The notes: generated from the sequence alone by a model not told the origin. Shown: positions 11,233 to 23,313, numbered from the stretch's first letter. The stretch is 64,000 nt of DNA from Boswellia sacra (GCA_013180625.2 SNVD02011020.1:1-64000), one strand, 5' to 3'. Made by a program: numbers and translations.

Positions 11233-11366
11233 TCATTTTAATAAGCCCCATCTTGATTTTGCAATTATTTCAATAATCTTATTCTTGCGCATAAATATAA
11301 TCTCAATGAATCAATGTGTATTGTTATCATCAAAATTATCATGTAGCCTTAGGGCTAACAATCTCC

Positions 11367-11650
11367 CCTTGCTTCAGAGGTTATGGAAGGCGCAATGGAG
11401 AGCGAACGAGGAAATCTGTTCGTGGATGCATTGTTAATCAAGATCTGTCTGTATTGAACTTGGTTATAGTTAAGAAGGATGAGAACGATCTACCTGGGTT
11501 GACAGACAGTGGAAACCCAACGATGAGCGGTCCAAAAAGGGTATCCCAAATTAGGAAGCTTTTTAGCCTCTCAAAGGAGGATGATGTTCGGAAGTATGTG
11601 AACACCTACCACACAACATTCACAACAATATCTGGCAAGAAAGTTAGGGG
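11367..11650 (+). pseudogene. Ribosomal protein eS6 (RPS6) fragment, continuation
   Basis: Coding similarity resumes exactly where the 5' piece stops: [20 protein letters not shown], then [19 protein letters not shown] and [18 protein letters not shown]. It ends near GKKV where the right TIR of the nested element begins. The frame is open for about 94 codons, but the C-terminal third of eS6, including the phosphorylated tail, is absent. Together the two pieces cover about residues 1-170 of the parent, without introns. Confidence 0.9.
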
Positions 11651-11817
11651 TACCGTATGATGTCACTTAACGGCAAAACTGACAGAAGGGGTGCCCATGA
11701 TGAATTTCGAAAAAGTCAGGGCTACCGTATCATGAAATGTAACAAACAGTGTTTCCGAATGAAATTAAGTCAAAACCTTTGGTGGGGGGGGGTGTTTCTC
11801 GTGTTTTCTGGTCGAAC

Positions 11818-12633
11818 AACCATTGTATACAATAAGTATGTGTAAACTTTCCATTTCCTGCATGATTGAGACATATCATATCATATAAGTTCCGTGGACA
11901 AAAAATAATTACGAAATTGCTTGCAAAAGTCCAAAAAATAAGTGTTCTGCCAAACCGCTCGACGACACTCGACAAATTCACTCGACACTCGACGAACTTC
12001 CTCGAAAGCTCGACGAAATAGTGTCACGGCTCACGAAACACTCGACATGCATGGTTCGAGACATCTACAGGTCTGTTCCCTTCGTCCGACACTCGACTCT
12101 CTACACTCGACACACGAACTCTCGACAATCCACAAGACCCTCGACGAAACTCGAACTCGCGACACTCGAACCTAGAATTGACGCAATTTCGAGACACTCG
12201 AAACAACCATCGGACTTGTCGAGATTCGGTCCCGACAGAACTTCTCGACACTCGACTACACTCGACGACACTCGAACACAGTCGTCTTCTTCGACCTTAG
12301 ACTGCGAAAACCCATTTTTGCACACCGACAGCCAATTTCCAGCATTTTTTTACACAGACGGCACTATCTCTATCCTTAGTTCATATACATAAGCCATTTT
12401 TAAGGTATATAATTCGAGCTGTTACTGGTTTTCGTTGTTCTGTGTCTTGCTTTACTGTCTTTCTTAAAAAAATTTGTCCGAAGGATATGAAATAACAAGG
12501 TTTTGGGAATTTATTTTAGGACAGGGGTGTTTTTGTCTTTTAGACACAAAAGTGTCTATGGGATGAAAATATTTCAGAACATGTCCATTTTTCAAACCAG
12601 CCCCCTAAATTTGTCCATTTTTTCAATTTTCCC
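11818..12633 (-). repeat. Right terminal inverted repeat of the MULE
   Basis: Read on the minus strand, it repeats the left TIR: terminal block, TCGAG array, the CGGTTTGGCAGAAC boundary, the TATGATATGATAT stretch and a second copy of the transposase start (ATGCAGGAAATGGAA, start codon near 11,862). Coding similarity ends after about 14 codons, where the nested element begins. The segment 12,546-12,633 has no partner in the window because the matching left part lies outside it. Its inclusion rests on the MULE-like tip at 12,631-12,633. Confidence 0.85.
11945..12290 (-). repeat. TCGAG-rich CpG array, right TIR
   Basis: It is the inverted counterpart of the left-TIR array (395-835). It reads ACACTCGAC repeatedly on the plus strand and is bounded by GTTCTGCCAAACCGCTCGAC at 11,943-11,962. 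It is shorter than the left copy, so repeat number differs between the TIRs. Confidence 0.85.
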
Positions 12634-14167
12634 TTGATAAAATTCATTACAAATGGATTAATGAAATCAGTAACATTATTAAGAAAATTAGGGTTTTAAT
12701 CACTAAGGAACAAGTATAGTAAGTGGTAACTTTTTTCCTTGTCTTACCTAGACTTAGATGCATGCATTATCATTAATGCTTCAATTATGAGTCTAAATGA
12801 AATTCACCATACTGGTTTTGTAATTGGATTAATATTGACCCATTTTACAGTGTCATAGTTAATTCAAGCATATGAGTGAATTGATTCCAAAATGACAAAG
12901 AATTCCACATAATTTGTTCATGTACCTATTCGAAATGTCCATGTCAATTGTGTCAAGTTTCCACAAAAGTCCAGAACCAAATAAATTTTCGGTGTTTATT
13001 GCCTAACTTGATACGAGAGCTACGTTGCCTGGTCATTTTCTGAAGCCAAATTATGTTTTGTACTAACAAACAAAATTTAATAAACAATAGCCTAAAGGGT
13101 AATCATTATTAACTACCACAAGCTTTGGTATAATCATATTTACTCTTGTACATTAAAGTGGAATACTATTATTGCATACCATACCACGCCATTATATTTA
13201 AATGGTAATAAAATGCCAAAATTAGCAAATGTTTCTGGATTTCTTTCCTTTGATGGGCCTGTCTCAAATCTCAATATTAATTAAAACCTACCTTATAATA
13301 AAGATAAAAGATTAGAGCTGTAACCCACTCAACTCTCCTGAATTAGATTCTTTAACCAAACATAGTTTTGATTTTCTATCATTTGACCAGGCCAATAAGA
13401 AATAAAGAAAAAGGCAACACAAATTCACTCCAGCAATTGATGATAATGAGCGTTAACCTGGATAGAATCAGATGGGTGCCCATGTTACGCTGACGTGTTG
13501 ATGACATGGCACTCCCACCATTCAAATACAAATAAAACTACTCGTATATTTCCTTCTTAAGGCACCCTATATTAATGGGTATTTTACGTTACAAATTGAC
13601 AAAAATGCCAATTATAGCATTGCTATTTGGCAGTGCCGTGAAGGAAATTATGAAAGAAAAATGACAGGGTGATATGAGAGGAGAGTGAAGGAGGAGGAGG
13701 AGGAGGAGGAGCCCACGAGAACACGAGGCTGCCCTAAAATCGAAGCGAGAATCCACAGTATAAGGACACGTGGAGGGTGGAAATAAAGGGAAGTGAACGC
13801 ATTATGAACTGGCAATAGCCCGTAGCTAGTGGTAGCATAATAGCATTAGCATAGGCCGCGACTGACAGACCTCTTATATTGTTTGTAAGGTAAATGTAAT
13901 TGTACATACATGTATATCAATCAGCACAGCACAGGCACAGCCAAGGAATTTACTAACTTTCCAAATTCTACACACAAGCAACACAATTGAATAGAACATC
14001 CCCTATTGTCTTCTGGTCTTCTCTTTTTATATTCACCGTCACACTTTTCCAAGAAAATTGCATACACACACACAACTCAACCACTCTTCCCTGGTTGCTT
14101 CTCTTTTACTCCTCCTTCATCTTCTGGGTTGAGTTGGGGACCATCTTGTGTTTGTTTAGAGAGAGAG
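12634..14167. other. Intergenic, promoter side of the dCTP pyrophosphatase gene
   Basis: AT-rich sequence with no coding signal. It includes a GGA microsatellite at about 13,685-13,712 and a G-box-like site at 13,766. The last 150 bases are pyrimidine-rich and probably 5' UTR. Confidence 0.6.
13766..13773 (+). promoter_or_regulatory. ACACGTGG, G-box/ABRE-like site
   Basis: The octamer ACACGTGG, a core recognised by plant bZIP and bHLH factors, lies about 400 bases upstream of the dCTP pyrophosphatase ATG. Such short sites are common by chance, so function is inference. Confidence 0.35.
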
Positions 14168-15141
14168 ATGACTGGGGTTTCCGAGGGAGAAAGTGTGACA
14201 CTTGATCTTCTCAAGCAGAAGATGGACGAGTTTGCAAAGGAAAGAAACTGGGAAAGATTTCATAGCCCAAGGAACCTGCTTTTGGCTCTGGTATGGATGC
14301 TTGCATCATTTCATTTCAAAAGTTTTATGCTTTCTTTGTTTGTTCTGATGATATCATGATCCTGTCGTTTGTTTGTGGCAATGTTTTAAGATGTTTTTCG
14401 TTATTTGGGTGGTTTCTGGTAAGGTTGAATTCATTTCTTTACAAGATGACCCAGAAAGAAAGGAGGAGATGATAATATGTACTCCACTTACCACGTTTTT
14501 GTTGCATTTTGGCTTTCGTTTTCAATAAGGATTTTCTGAAGATTTGACCAAATGAATACAACCAAAGCCAGTTGTATTTACAAAGTCTAATTGATACTAT
14601 ACCAAACCTTTGCCTGCAACTGCAAGTGGGGCTTTTTCTTTTCCTTTCATCTTCCTTTCCCCTCAACTTGCTTAAGCCTCACGTTAGGGCTTTTAACCTT
14701 TTTAACCAGGCCTGTAAAAAGTTGTTGAATTTAACCATTCTCATTTGACCAACTTTGCATTAAAAAAAAAAAAAAAACCTTTTTGTTATATCATATGCCT
14801 CCTTGAAATCTTCAAGATCTTTTTTCTTTTTATAGCTCTTTTACTTTTCCCTTCTATGAAAACATGGATTTAGATTTTGCTAACAGTAACATGTACAGGT
14901 GGGTGAAGTGGGAGAGCTGAGTGAGATATTCCAGTGGAAAGGAGAGGTCCCACAGGGCCTGCCTGATTGGAAAGAGGAGGAGAAAGTGCACCTTGGTGAA
15001 GAGCTCTCTGATGTTCTGCTCTACCTCGTCAGGCTCTCTGATATCTGTGGTATTGATTTGGGCAAAGCTGCTCTCCGAAAGGTTGAACTGAATGCCACCA
15101 AGTACCCAGCTACCCCCACCAAAGCTTCTCCTCAAACCTGA
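14168..15141 (+). CDS. dCTP pyrophosphatase (all-alpha NTP-PPase, MazG/DCTPP1-like)
   Basis: Two exons, 14,168-14,290 and 14,899-15,141, joined across a GT-AG intron, encode 121 residues. The family hydrolyses dCTP and modified dCTP analogues to the monophosphate and pyrophosphate, keeping the nucleotide pool clean. Metal-binding residues are visible: Glu44 and Glu47 in GEVGELSEIFQW, and Glu76 and Asp79 in GEELSDVLLYL. The spacing 3-29-3 equals that of human DCTPP1 (Glu63, Glu66, Glu95, Asp98). The first exon holds the helix LKQKMDEFAKERNWERFHSP with the substrate-contacting WERFHSP motif. The ATG follows a GAGA-rich leader. No transit peptide is evident, so a cytosolic or nuclear site is likely. 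The gene looks intact. Confidence 0.93.
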
Positions 15142-18100
15142 AACAAGCCCAAAATATATAACAATAATGGCGCACTCGTGAGAGATTGTGTTTGATTATT
15201 ATGTCCAAAGTGAAGGTGAAGCTGAAGAAGTGAAGATCCATCTAGTATAATATATTATTCTGCTTGTAAGTTTTGTCAACTTTTTGTCAAGTTTATGGCT
15301 TGTATTAATGGGTCTTTATTAGGGTCTGTAAGGAGGTGGATAAGTTAAGCTAAGCTAAGCTAAGCGAGGCTTTTCAATACAAGCTAAAATAGGGAGGGTC
15401 CAGTGCATGAAGGCTAAGGCTATTTCAAGTAGCTCTGGAATACTGTTTCTATCTGAAACTGAATCAAATCCTTCTGACATTTGTGGGATATGGCGGTGCT
15501 ATCATGAAAAAGCCTGCTTTTTCAGCATATTTGATTGATGTTTTTGGCTTGGTCTCCTTATCCACTTTAATGAATATTAATAATTTTGCCATCAACCCAT
15601 CAAGCGTAATTCTGAAAGGAAAAAAAATCTCAAATAAGAAAAAAAAAAAATTAAACGACATGTCAAATCAAATCACCCCAACACTTTCACTTTGATCACG
15701 CCAGACAAGTTGTGAACGCACTCACGAGGCCATTACCTCATCATTTTGGGTTGGCAATGACATATAGCATAAGCTAGGGGTGCGTTGGAAACCATTTTAT
15801 GATTAAATATAGCAAGTCCGATTCAGAATTATTATTGTGAACCAACCCATTATTTTTTGTTTTGTTTACAAGATTAAATTAGCTAACTTGCCGTTGTGGA
15901 AATGTTTTCTATTATAATAGTAATTCGCTTAATCTATAATTGGATGATTATTAAAGTTGGTAATGCCATCCATCCAATTAAAGGCTATATTTTCCCAGTT
16001 TGTGTGTGGTTGCTGGAAAGGACGCGAGCGGAAGAAAAGAGTGAACTGGAGTTGGTAGAACTAGAAGGCTCTATTGTTGTGTTATCAAATCTAATCCGAT
16101 CTTATATTTGATTGTTTTCTGATTTTATTGTTTATTTAACTACAATTTTTAAGTGGAGATGGGACTGATTAATAATTAAAAGTACTCAAATAATCTGTTA
16201 TATTAGTTAAGTTGGATTTTTAATGTAAGAGTCCACAGCAGTCATCATTTGGTGGAATATCATAAAGATGGAGAAACATATATTAAATGGTCATCTTAAT
16301 AATTTGTTAACTTAAAAATGAATATATTATCAGTATACATATATAGATGAGGTCCCCATTCTACATTGGTTAAAACAACCCTCTACTTGTCCTTTTCTAA
16401 GCCAGTGAAGCTTGAAGTTGAAGGTACAATTTATAATTTTTTTTAATTAATGTGTGCTATATGCATAATTATATTGATTGTTTAATATAGGAAAAAATTA
16501 AGGCCAATGATATCGAATGGCTTATGTGGGTACTTTGGTTTAGTTATGATATTATCCATACTTGATAACTATGTTTATATATTTAGTATATGTTAAATTG
16601 TCTAAGGAAATTTAAGATAATTCCATATGTTAAAGATATAAAATTTACATGTTTTTAGTGATTGTTTTATACAAAAATTCTCATTGTCATTATTAAGATT
16701 TTATTGGATTATTTTCTTACTTCTTCTTCATAAGATCCCCGATATAGATATGATCTTGTGACAAGTGACGGAGCTAACTATTTGTTTTAAGGGAAACAAA
16801 TTGAGACATTAAAAATTTTTTCATAAAAAATCAAAATAATCAGATTCATTATTAGATTTGTATATTTTCTTATATTAAAAATATTGTACAATTAAGAGCT
16901 CAAAATAAAAACATATTTATACACTATGAAAAGTAGTAGTTCGAAAGTAGTTTTATATTTATTTGTAAAGTTCAATTAATATCAATAAAAATATTTAAAA
17001 GAATATTTGATATATAGGTTCTTTGTTTAAAAAATGTTTTTTAATTATAAGTACTTCTATAAATCATATTATAAAGAAAGACTTGATAGAACGTTAGGTA
17101 ATTCTTAACTTAGATGTTTAACAATTGATAAAATTAATATGGGACCTTGTGAATTAAAAATATATTATGATATTAGTTAACAATATATTAAGATTTAATA
17201 GCTAATATGGGTAATTATTGTTGAAGTTGTTGGGAGTAGTTAAGAGTAAAAGTGGTTATAAGACAGATTAAAAATTAAAATTATCAAAAATAAATAAATA
17301 AAAAGGGGTTGTTATGTTAAAATATAAACTAGAGAGAACATATAAAATACTACAAATTGCCCCCACTCATCACATTGCGACTCCCTCCTTGATATTGTCC
17401 CGTCGACCTTTAACAATATCCTTCTATATTCATATTATACTTCTCTTTCTCTCCTTGATATTTCGAATGAAGAATGTGTAATCTTAGATACCCTTTTGTA
17501 TAATTAACATTAATCTTTATATTAGTCTTCTTGTTCATCGAAGTTTGCATTATTTTCGGAAAATCAGGTTCTTTCTCTAACTCCATGCTAGAAATATTTT
17601 TATCCCAATTAAATATCACGAGATAAATCATAAATGAAATTTGTTAACAAATGAATTAATTATAATTCTTTTGCCTGATAAGAACCGATCAGAAATGAAA
17701 AGATAGAACAAAACAGAATCATCTATATTATATTAGTACTAGTAGGCCTTAATTAAGATGACACAATAAGGAAAACGGTACAATCAACAAAACTCATCGA
17801 GTCAATTATAACGAACAGGAACCAATGGATCGGACTGCATTTCTTATGGACTTCTAACACTTGATTTGTTCATATGTAAAGAACAGAAGGGATGATGAAG
17901 GTGCTAAGGCTTGTGTTCTAGCGAAGAACGTTCAGAATAATTTTGGAGTTAAAACGAATAAAAATTGACAAATGTTTTCAAAGAGACTGATATTGATCAA
18001 ATAGCTTTCAGAAAAAGTTTATTTTAATTAATCAAACAACCCTCTTTCCACCTTGCCTATATATATATATATGTTTATTTATCTCCACTGTAGAGTAACT

Positions 18101-19914
18101 TTTGTTTCATTATTATTCATGGCTTCTCTTCATCTCCCTTCTGTCTAATTTGTATTATCTTTGTTATTTATGAACTCATATATATATATATATATATATA
18201 TAAAGGAAATTAAAGAGCAAGTTAGAGGATTGGTAGTGTAATGTGTCACATGGAGTAAAAGGAAACCTTGGTGATCCATGCATCACAAACAACCACTTCT
18301 TTAACAATCTTATAGTTAATTTAAAACTTTGAAAGAAGCCCATCTCTTTTAATCATTGCTACCACAAACGCAAAGTTAAAATGGTAGAATCAAGTGCAAT
18401 ATTTTAATGCAAACTAGCTTCAGGCCTATAGCACGATAATGGGTATAATTGCTGCCATTATGACCACCATGATTAACATCCATCATCACCCAACTTTATG
18501 CTAACTATATATAATATATCAAGAATGAAAATTGCCAAAAACACTAGCACAAACACACTACGGAGGATCACATCACTCGCTAGAAAATATGTTCAAGAGA
18601 GGCAGTACTGTTAGTATATCATTGTTCTCAAATTCTACTTTGTTGGTAGGGTGGTGCCGTGGCACACGCAGGCGGCCGAGGAGGCGGAGGAGTAGCACCA
18701 TTCGGCTGGGGAACAAGCGGCGAGGGTTCTTTCTTGGGTCACGTCCGGGGGTTCAATGGGGAGTCATGGTTGGTCCTCTTAGAATGATAAAGAAGATCAT
18801 TATGGAAATCACACCAAATGGACGGTTGATAGAGGCTTATTATTGGTCTTTACCCTTCTTTCTTCGTCCTCAAATATTTCCGTTATGTTGATTATCGTAT
18901 TTATCGTTTATATATTTTTCTTCTGGTTGTCTTTTCTTTCCCTTGCATGCACAGCAAATGCAAATCCCTGTCAATTTAACAGCAACTTCTTGCTTTGTAA
19001 TTTGTAAAATGTTGCAAGTACAATGAAATGAAAGTTTTTAAGTTTTGCAAGGCTAATGTGAATGGGGCTCTTGACTTCTTATTGTGACTATTCTTTGACA
19101 ATTCCGAGAAGGGTCAGTTTCAGCTTTTGTGCAGGTCGATTATTGTTTCGCAGAGACAGAATGGATGGGGATGTGTTGTTAAAAGTCATGAAGACTATCT
19201 GAAAAGAATTATTGTAGAGTTAAATATGAAAAGATAACAATTTGCGTCTGTGTTACATGGTCTCAATCACATTCACCATCAGAATGCATGAGACCAACTT
19301 GTCCCGAACACCAAGGAACTTCGAAATTCTGTGGCTGAGATGCAAAAGAAACACTTACATCCCTTTAATTATTGCCGGCTTGAGCAACTAGTGAAGGGCT
19401 TAACTTCAGCTTTTCTTAAAATAATAGGTGAATCAAAATACATAATTTTTATTTGTTAAAAACGCCTTAACTTTGAAATATTATTTCTACTATTTAAAAA
19501 TATGTTTAATTTTGATAAAACCATATTTGTTAAGTATTATTTACTTTAATTTGTTTGTCAATAATAAAGTAAGACTAAACATGTTCAATCATATATATAT
19601 TTTAAGATAATAATAATAGAACCAAATCCTCTCTTGATCTAATTTTTTTTTAATCTATGTAGGATCCCATAGCACATGGCAAATATTATAATCAACGATG
19701 AGGATTTTATTTTTGGACTAGTACCCTCCTCGGGTAAACAACCATGCATAAGAAGCAAAGATCTGCTAATGACATAGAACTATATGAATGTAAGAAAAGC
19801 TATGCACTTAAAATTAGAGCACCATGCACAAGAGTATAAAGACTTACATGAGTATGACATATCAAAACATATAACAAAGTTCCACGCACATAAGCTCAGA
19901 ACACTACACACTAA

Positions 19915-19952
<38 letters not shown>

Positions 19953-21284
19953 CTTTATACTATAAAAGACAAAGGCTTATGCTCATAAGAGCACAATAGA
20001 ACTATGTACCAAAGGTTTATGCCTCCACCCATAAGGGCAGAGTCTTATAGATAAAAGGAAGAGACCCGCATCGCATAAAACCATGTGACAAAAACCTCAT
20101 GTACATAGTCGTACTACTGGATTAAACTCTATTATCTCGCAGGACTTGGCATTGAGGTGTGTAGAGTATTCCTGTAAGATTAGTCGATGAGAGACCCGAA
20201 TCGAAGACCCACAATTATCAACAAAAGAAAAAAAAAGAAACGAAAAACCTTTTGTAAATAAGAATCAAACCAATGCTTATGCCTTCGAAGGCAAGACGCT
20301 ATGTGTAAAAGGAAAAAACCCACACAGCAATAACATCCTATGCACATAAGAACAAAATATTATGTTCTTTAGGGAAAAAAAAAAAAAAAAAGAGGCCACA
20401 AGACTATGACAAAGGTTTATGCCCATGATGGCACAACACTCTATGAGAACCATGACTTGAAACATTTGATGAAAGCCGATTCATAATAGAGCAGAGCACA
20501 GCACCATGGATACGAGAGCAAGGGCCGGCATGGCACGGAAGTATTGTAGATGCCTATCGGCGAGGAGCGAAGGCCCATATGGACACACTACGATATTTTC
20601 AACCATCAAATTGCTACAGATATATAATTGAGAGTCATTAAAGTTGTTTAAGTTAAAAAAGAAAAGGATAAGCATGCGAGTCTACCATCAAGAAACTTGT
20701 TCATTAGGCAAGACTTTCGTTAGAAGAACTCCATATAGACACACTACTATAGTACTATTAAATATGGAAACACTACTTGTACGTTTATTCATTTCTGACC
20801 AAGTTTTTTTTTTTAAAATAATAATAAATCAACAAAGCCTATAAACTTATCATCCTACATCGAAAAGTTGATAGAACTCCTTTCATCCCTCTTATCATCA
20901 CAAGCCCATAAATTTATTGTCCCAAGTCAGGAAGAAGTTGATGGAATTCCCATTTATGCCTATTTCGCCACCACATTATATAACCAAAAGAATTACAAAC
21001 ACTGTTTTCAACTTTAAGGAATTAGAAAATAAAAAATAATCTAAAAAACTTAAACTAATATAATAAAAATAGTGATTAAAAAAAAGAGAGAAAAGAAATA
21101 AGAAAGAGAGGATAGCAAACCAAGAATAAAACTAGATTTGAGATTGGGCCTGATGCCGCCCATGGGCCTTGGTTTCACGTATCGTAATATCCAACGAAGT
21201 TGCGAGAAGTCATAAATGCAAAACCTTCCTTCTCGGTTTCTCCTCCACCTCAAAGGCGTCACTGCCAACTGTACCAGAGCAAAC
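15142..21284. other. AT-rich intergenic region, 6.1 kb
   Basis: No supported gene. The first 200 bases are likely the 3' UTR of the upstream gene. A TAAGC pentamer run lies at 15,346-15,365, TA runs at 18,058-18,072 and 18,178-18,202, and a TA/GA run at 19,915-19,951. The stretch 19,780-20,480 holds loosely repeated motifs of the type GGTTTATGCCC and CATAAGGGCACA, possibly an old degenerate repeat. A Gly-rich open stretch near 18,650-18,778 is too weak to call. Confidence 0.55.
19915..19951. repeat. Compound TA/GA microsatellite
   Basis: A run of TA dinucleotides passes directly into a run of GA dinucleotides. No associated gene. Confidence 0.9.
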
Positions 21285-21956
21285 ATGGCTGCTTCTCTCC
21301 TTGACCACGGCACAACGCTCTTCTTTTCCACCCCCAATCCAACCCACCACCATTCCCACCGCCACGCCCCTCTTTCGTTCCTCCCCATTGCCAACAACCT
21401 CAAAAACAAACCGCTTATCTCCCCAACTCTCGCCCTCAAAAACCCCACAATCCCCTCTCAGTCCCCGCTACTCACCGACACAACTCGTACGGTCGCCACA
21501 ATCTTCTCTTTGACGCTATCTGTATCCAAATTGTTCGGGAAATCCATCCAAAGCTTAGCGCTGTCTCTCGTTTCCAACCGGCAGCACCTCCTTAGCCTGC
21601 AATCTGTACAAACCAACGTGGGTCACACGTTGGGACCCTTGTTTTTCGCGGCGCTGAGTGACCGGTCCATCGGGTCCCTCAACACCCCACTCTCGGTCGT
21701 CGCGGCGGGGCTGGCCAAGTGGCTGGATATCTACAGTGGGGTTCTGATGGTTAGGGTTTTGCTGAGTTGGTTCCCCAACATTCCCTGGGACCGGCAGCCG
21801 CTGTCGGCGATTCGAGACTTGTGTGATCCGTACTTGAATCTGTTTCGGAATATTATTCCGCCCATTTTCGATACTTTGGACGTCAGCCCGTTACTGGCGT
21901 TTGCCGTCTTGGGAGCGCTAGGCTCGATTCTCAATACTGGTAAGGGAATGTACTGA
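21285..21956 (+). CDS. YggT-family (YLMG-like) plastid membrane protein
   Basis: A single exon encodes 223 residues from the ATG at 21,285; an in-frame ATG at 21,216 would add 23. The later start is preferred because MAASLLDHG looks like the start of a transit peptide. The N-terminal 80 residues are rich in Ser, Thr, Pro and basic residues, as expected for plastid import. The C-terminal half is a YggT domain: GLAKWLDIYSGVLMVRVLLSWFP then DLCDPYLNLFRNIIPP and a final hydrophobic segment SPLLAFAVLGAL, giving two membrane helices around the conserved DPYLNLFR loop. Plant YLMG1 proteins act at plastid membranes and affect nucleoid distribution, and a relative (CCB3) acts in cytochrome b6 assembly. 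Which subgroup this belongs to is not settled by eye. Confidence 0.9.
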   Translation: MAASLLDHGTTLFFSTPNPTHHHSHRHAPLSFLPIANNLKNKPLISPTLALKNPTIPSQSPLLTDTTRTVATIFSLTLSVSKLFGKSIQSLALSLVSNRQHLLSLQSVQTNVGHTLGPLFFAALSDRSIGSLNTPLSVVAAGLAKWLDIYSGVLMVRVLLSWFPNIPWDRQPLSAIRDLCDPYLNLFRNIIPPIFDTLDVSPLLAFAVLGALGSILNTGKGMY

Positions 21957-23313
21957 AGTGCATTATTGGGTGGTAGCGCTGGAGTTGAGTAAGGAATAAA
22001 TACATTTATATATTTAAAAAAGAAAAATTATTTTTGGGGGTCAGCTTTAGTTACTGTAATAGTTCAAAATCGTTGAGATATATGAATCTGGGAGGCATAT
22101 CGGGTTTATATTGTTCATTGAATGAGATTTTTATTTTTTATTTTTTTAATAAATATGTGGAAGTTTCTAATTTTTGCTATATTACCATTGAATCGTCAAG
22201 TATTGATATGCCATGGTTTGCTTCGTTTCGTTTCGATTTGGGTTTGGGTTTGGGTTTGCTGATGGTGATGGAAATTGTGATTACATTTCTTGTTCTTGCG
22301 AAGTTTTTGCACTAGCTGCTTAGTTGTATGGACGTCTTGAGTCCAGGTTTACATAGGCCATTCTAATTATCTTTTTTGTATGACTTCGATTTGGGATGGC
22401 TTCATCCAGTGGTGGTTTGTTCTCTTGAACAGACTACCATGTATTCCAATATTTCGCAATTAGTTTCCTGCACCCATAATCTGGTAGTGTGGTTTGTGAT
22501 TAATTTGGAATCATAATGTGAACGTGATTAGTTACTTTCCAGTCTATATAGATGGTTTAACCTTTGAAGTTTGGTTCTTTGCTCAAGTTGAGTTTATTAG
22601 TATAGTTCATTTTCAGGCTCAGATAGTAATAGCACTCACTAGTTAGTGAAGCCTTCGTTTGAATGAGTTGGAATTATTGAGCTTTTATGAATTTGAAACG
22701 ATGACTTGGTTTGATGAAGGTGGGATATTACATCTTACAAGACATTGCTGAAGGTTTGATGGAATTTTCAAGTTGTTACATTTAGTTCTTTTATATGCGA
22801 AGTTATCTTCTGTTATCAGAGGCCACGATTTGTGTGCCAATCTTGTTGTCAATTTTATTAGATCAGGACTTGTTATTCCTTGTTTTGTTCCTAAATGGTG
22901 ATATATCTTCTAGTCATCAATATCATAAGAAACTGTAGCAAGATGACTTTCCTGTTAGCATGAATTCACCTTTTTTATTTTCTTTTACCCCTTATTTGAA
23001 AATCGTTGCTGAAGGATATGATATACCATATCTACATCTTTAACTTAGATACTTAAACTCTTGCATGGCAGTCTTTCTCAAGTTCTTTGTAATATCACTT
23101 TCTAATGTTTTGAGACCTGAGAAATCAGACCTTTCATCTCTGAACTGTAATTGTTTTACTACCCATCTCTATCCCACTTGCTTCTGTGAATTGAACAGTT
23201 GTCCTCTCTCCATTCTAGCATCACTCTGGTAGTGTATGATTTGGATCTCTTGCTATTTTGACATCTCAAATGAAGAGCCAAATGATTTTGGTTAAAACAT
23301 GTTTGGGTTAGAA

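Larger units (their letters stand above)
9680..11360 (+). mobile_element. LTR-like insertion splitting the eS6 copy (probable solo LTR)
   Basis: The segment begins TGTTGACC and ends GGCTAACA, the TG..CA ends expected of an LTR. It contains ACGTGGTTCGGCAAATCTTG and the block around 9958-10,015 that resembles common plant LTR sequences, plus a TTTTATAGGC stretch near 10,353. No protein-coding domain is present. The eS6 reading frame is cut at 9679 and resumes at 11,367. The 5 bases on each side do not match, so the target-site duplication has decayed or the right edge is a few bases off. Confidence 0.6.
9134..11815. mobile_element. Nested TIR element carrying eS6 gene pieces (Pack-type candidate)
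   Basis: About 150 bases at 9143-9295 pair in inverted orientation with about 11,655-11,805. Shared blocks are CTTAATTTCATTC, AAACACTGTTT, TTTTTGAAATT and CCCCTTCCGTCAGTTTTGCCGTTAA, with about 75-80% identity by eye. Tips are CCTCCCCTGGG on the left and GGTGGGGGGGGG on the right. No target-site duplication could be matched, so the edges are approximate. The element lies within the outer MULE, between the protease gene and the right TIR. Its cargo is two fragments of a ribosomal protein eS6 copy, split by an LTR-like insertion. Confidence 0.75.
1..12633 (+). mobile_element. Kaonashi-type Mutator-like element (KI-MULE) with nested insertions; left tip is outside the window
   Basis: Inverted repeats bound the region: positions 1-136 match the reverse complement of about 12,410-12,545 almost base for base, and weaker identity continues inward to about 966 and 11,818. 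Inside are a mudrA-like transposase gene and a DUF1985/Ulp1 protease gene, a gene pair known from plant KI-MULEs. The right end probably lies near 12,633, where the sequence read inward starts GGGAAAATTG, a typical MULE tip. If so, about 90 bases of the left TIR lie before the window. The target-site duplication therefore cannot be tested here. The transposase is frameshifted while the protease gene is intact, and a second TIR element with an LTR-like insertion lies in the right third. The exact right boundary is inferred. Confidence 0.9.

Noticed and set aside
9438..11650. eS6 as a working gene with the middle segment as an intron
   Set aside because: The 5' part has a stop and a frameshift, the insert has LTR-like ends rather than GT-AG, and the C-terminal third is missing.
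18526..18891. Possible small gene with a Gly-rich exon (GGRGGGGVAPFGWGTSGEG)
   Set aside because: Joining the upstream ATG frame to it needs an intron of about 40 bases, below the usual plant minimum. The long alternative frame has no recognisable domain.
19140..19420. Protein-like stretch (VAEMQKKHLHPFNYCRLEQL)
   Set aside because: Too short, with stops on both sides and no recognised family. Possibly an old relic but not supportable.
22234..22258. TTTGGG repeats resembling telomere sequence
   Set aside because: Only three to four units; too short to suggest an interstitial telomere.
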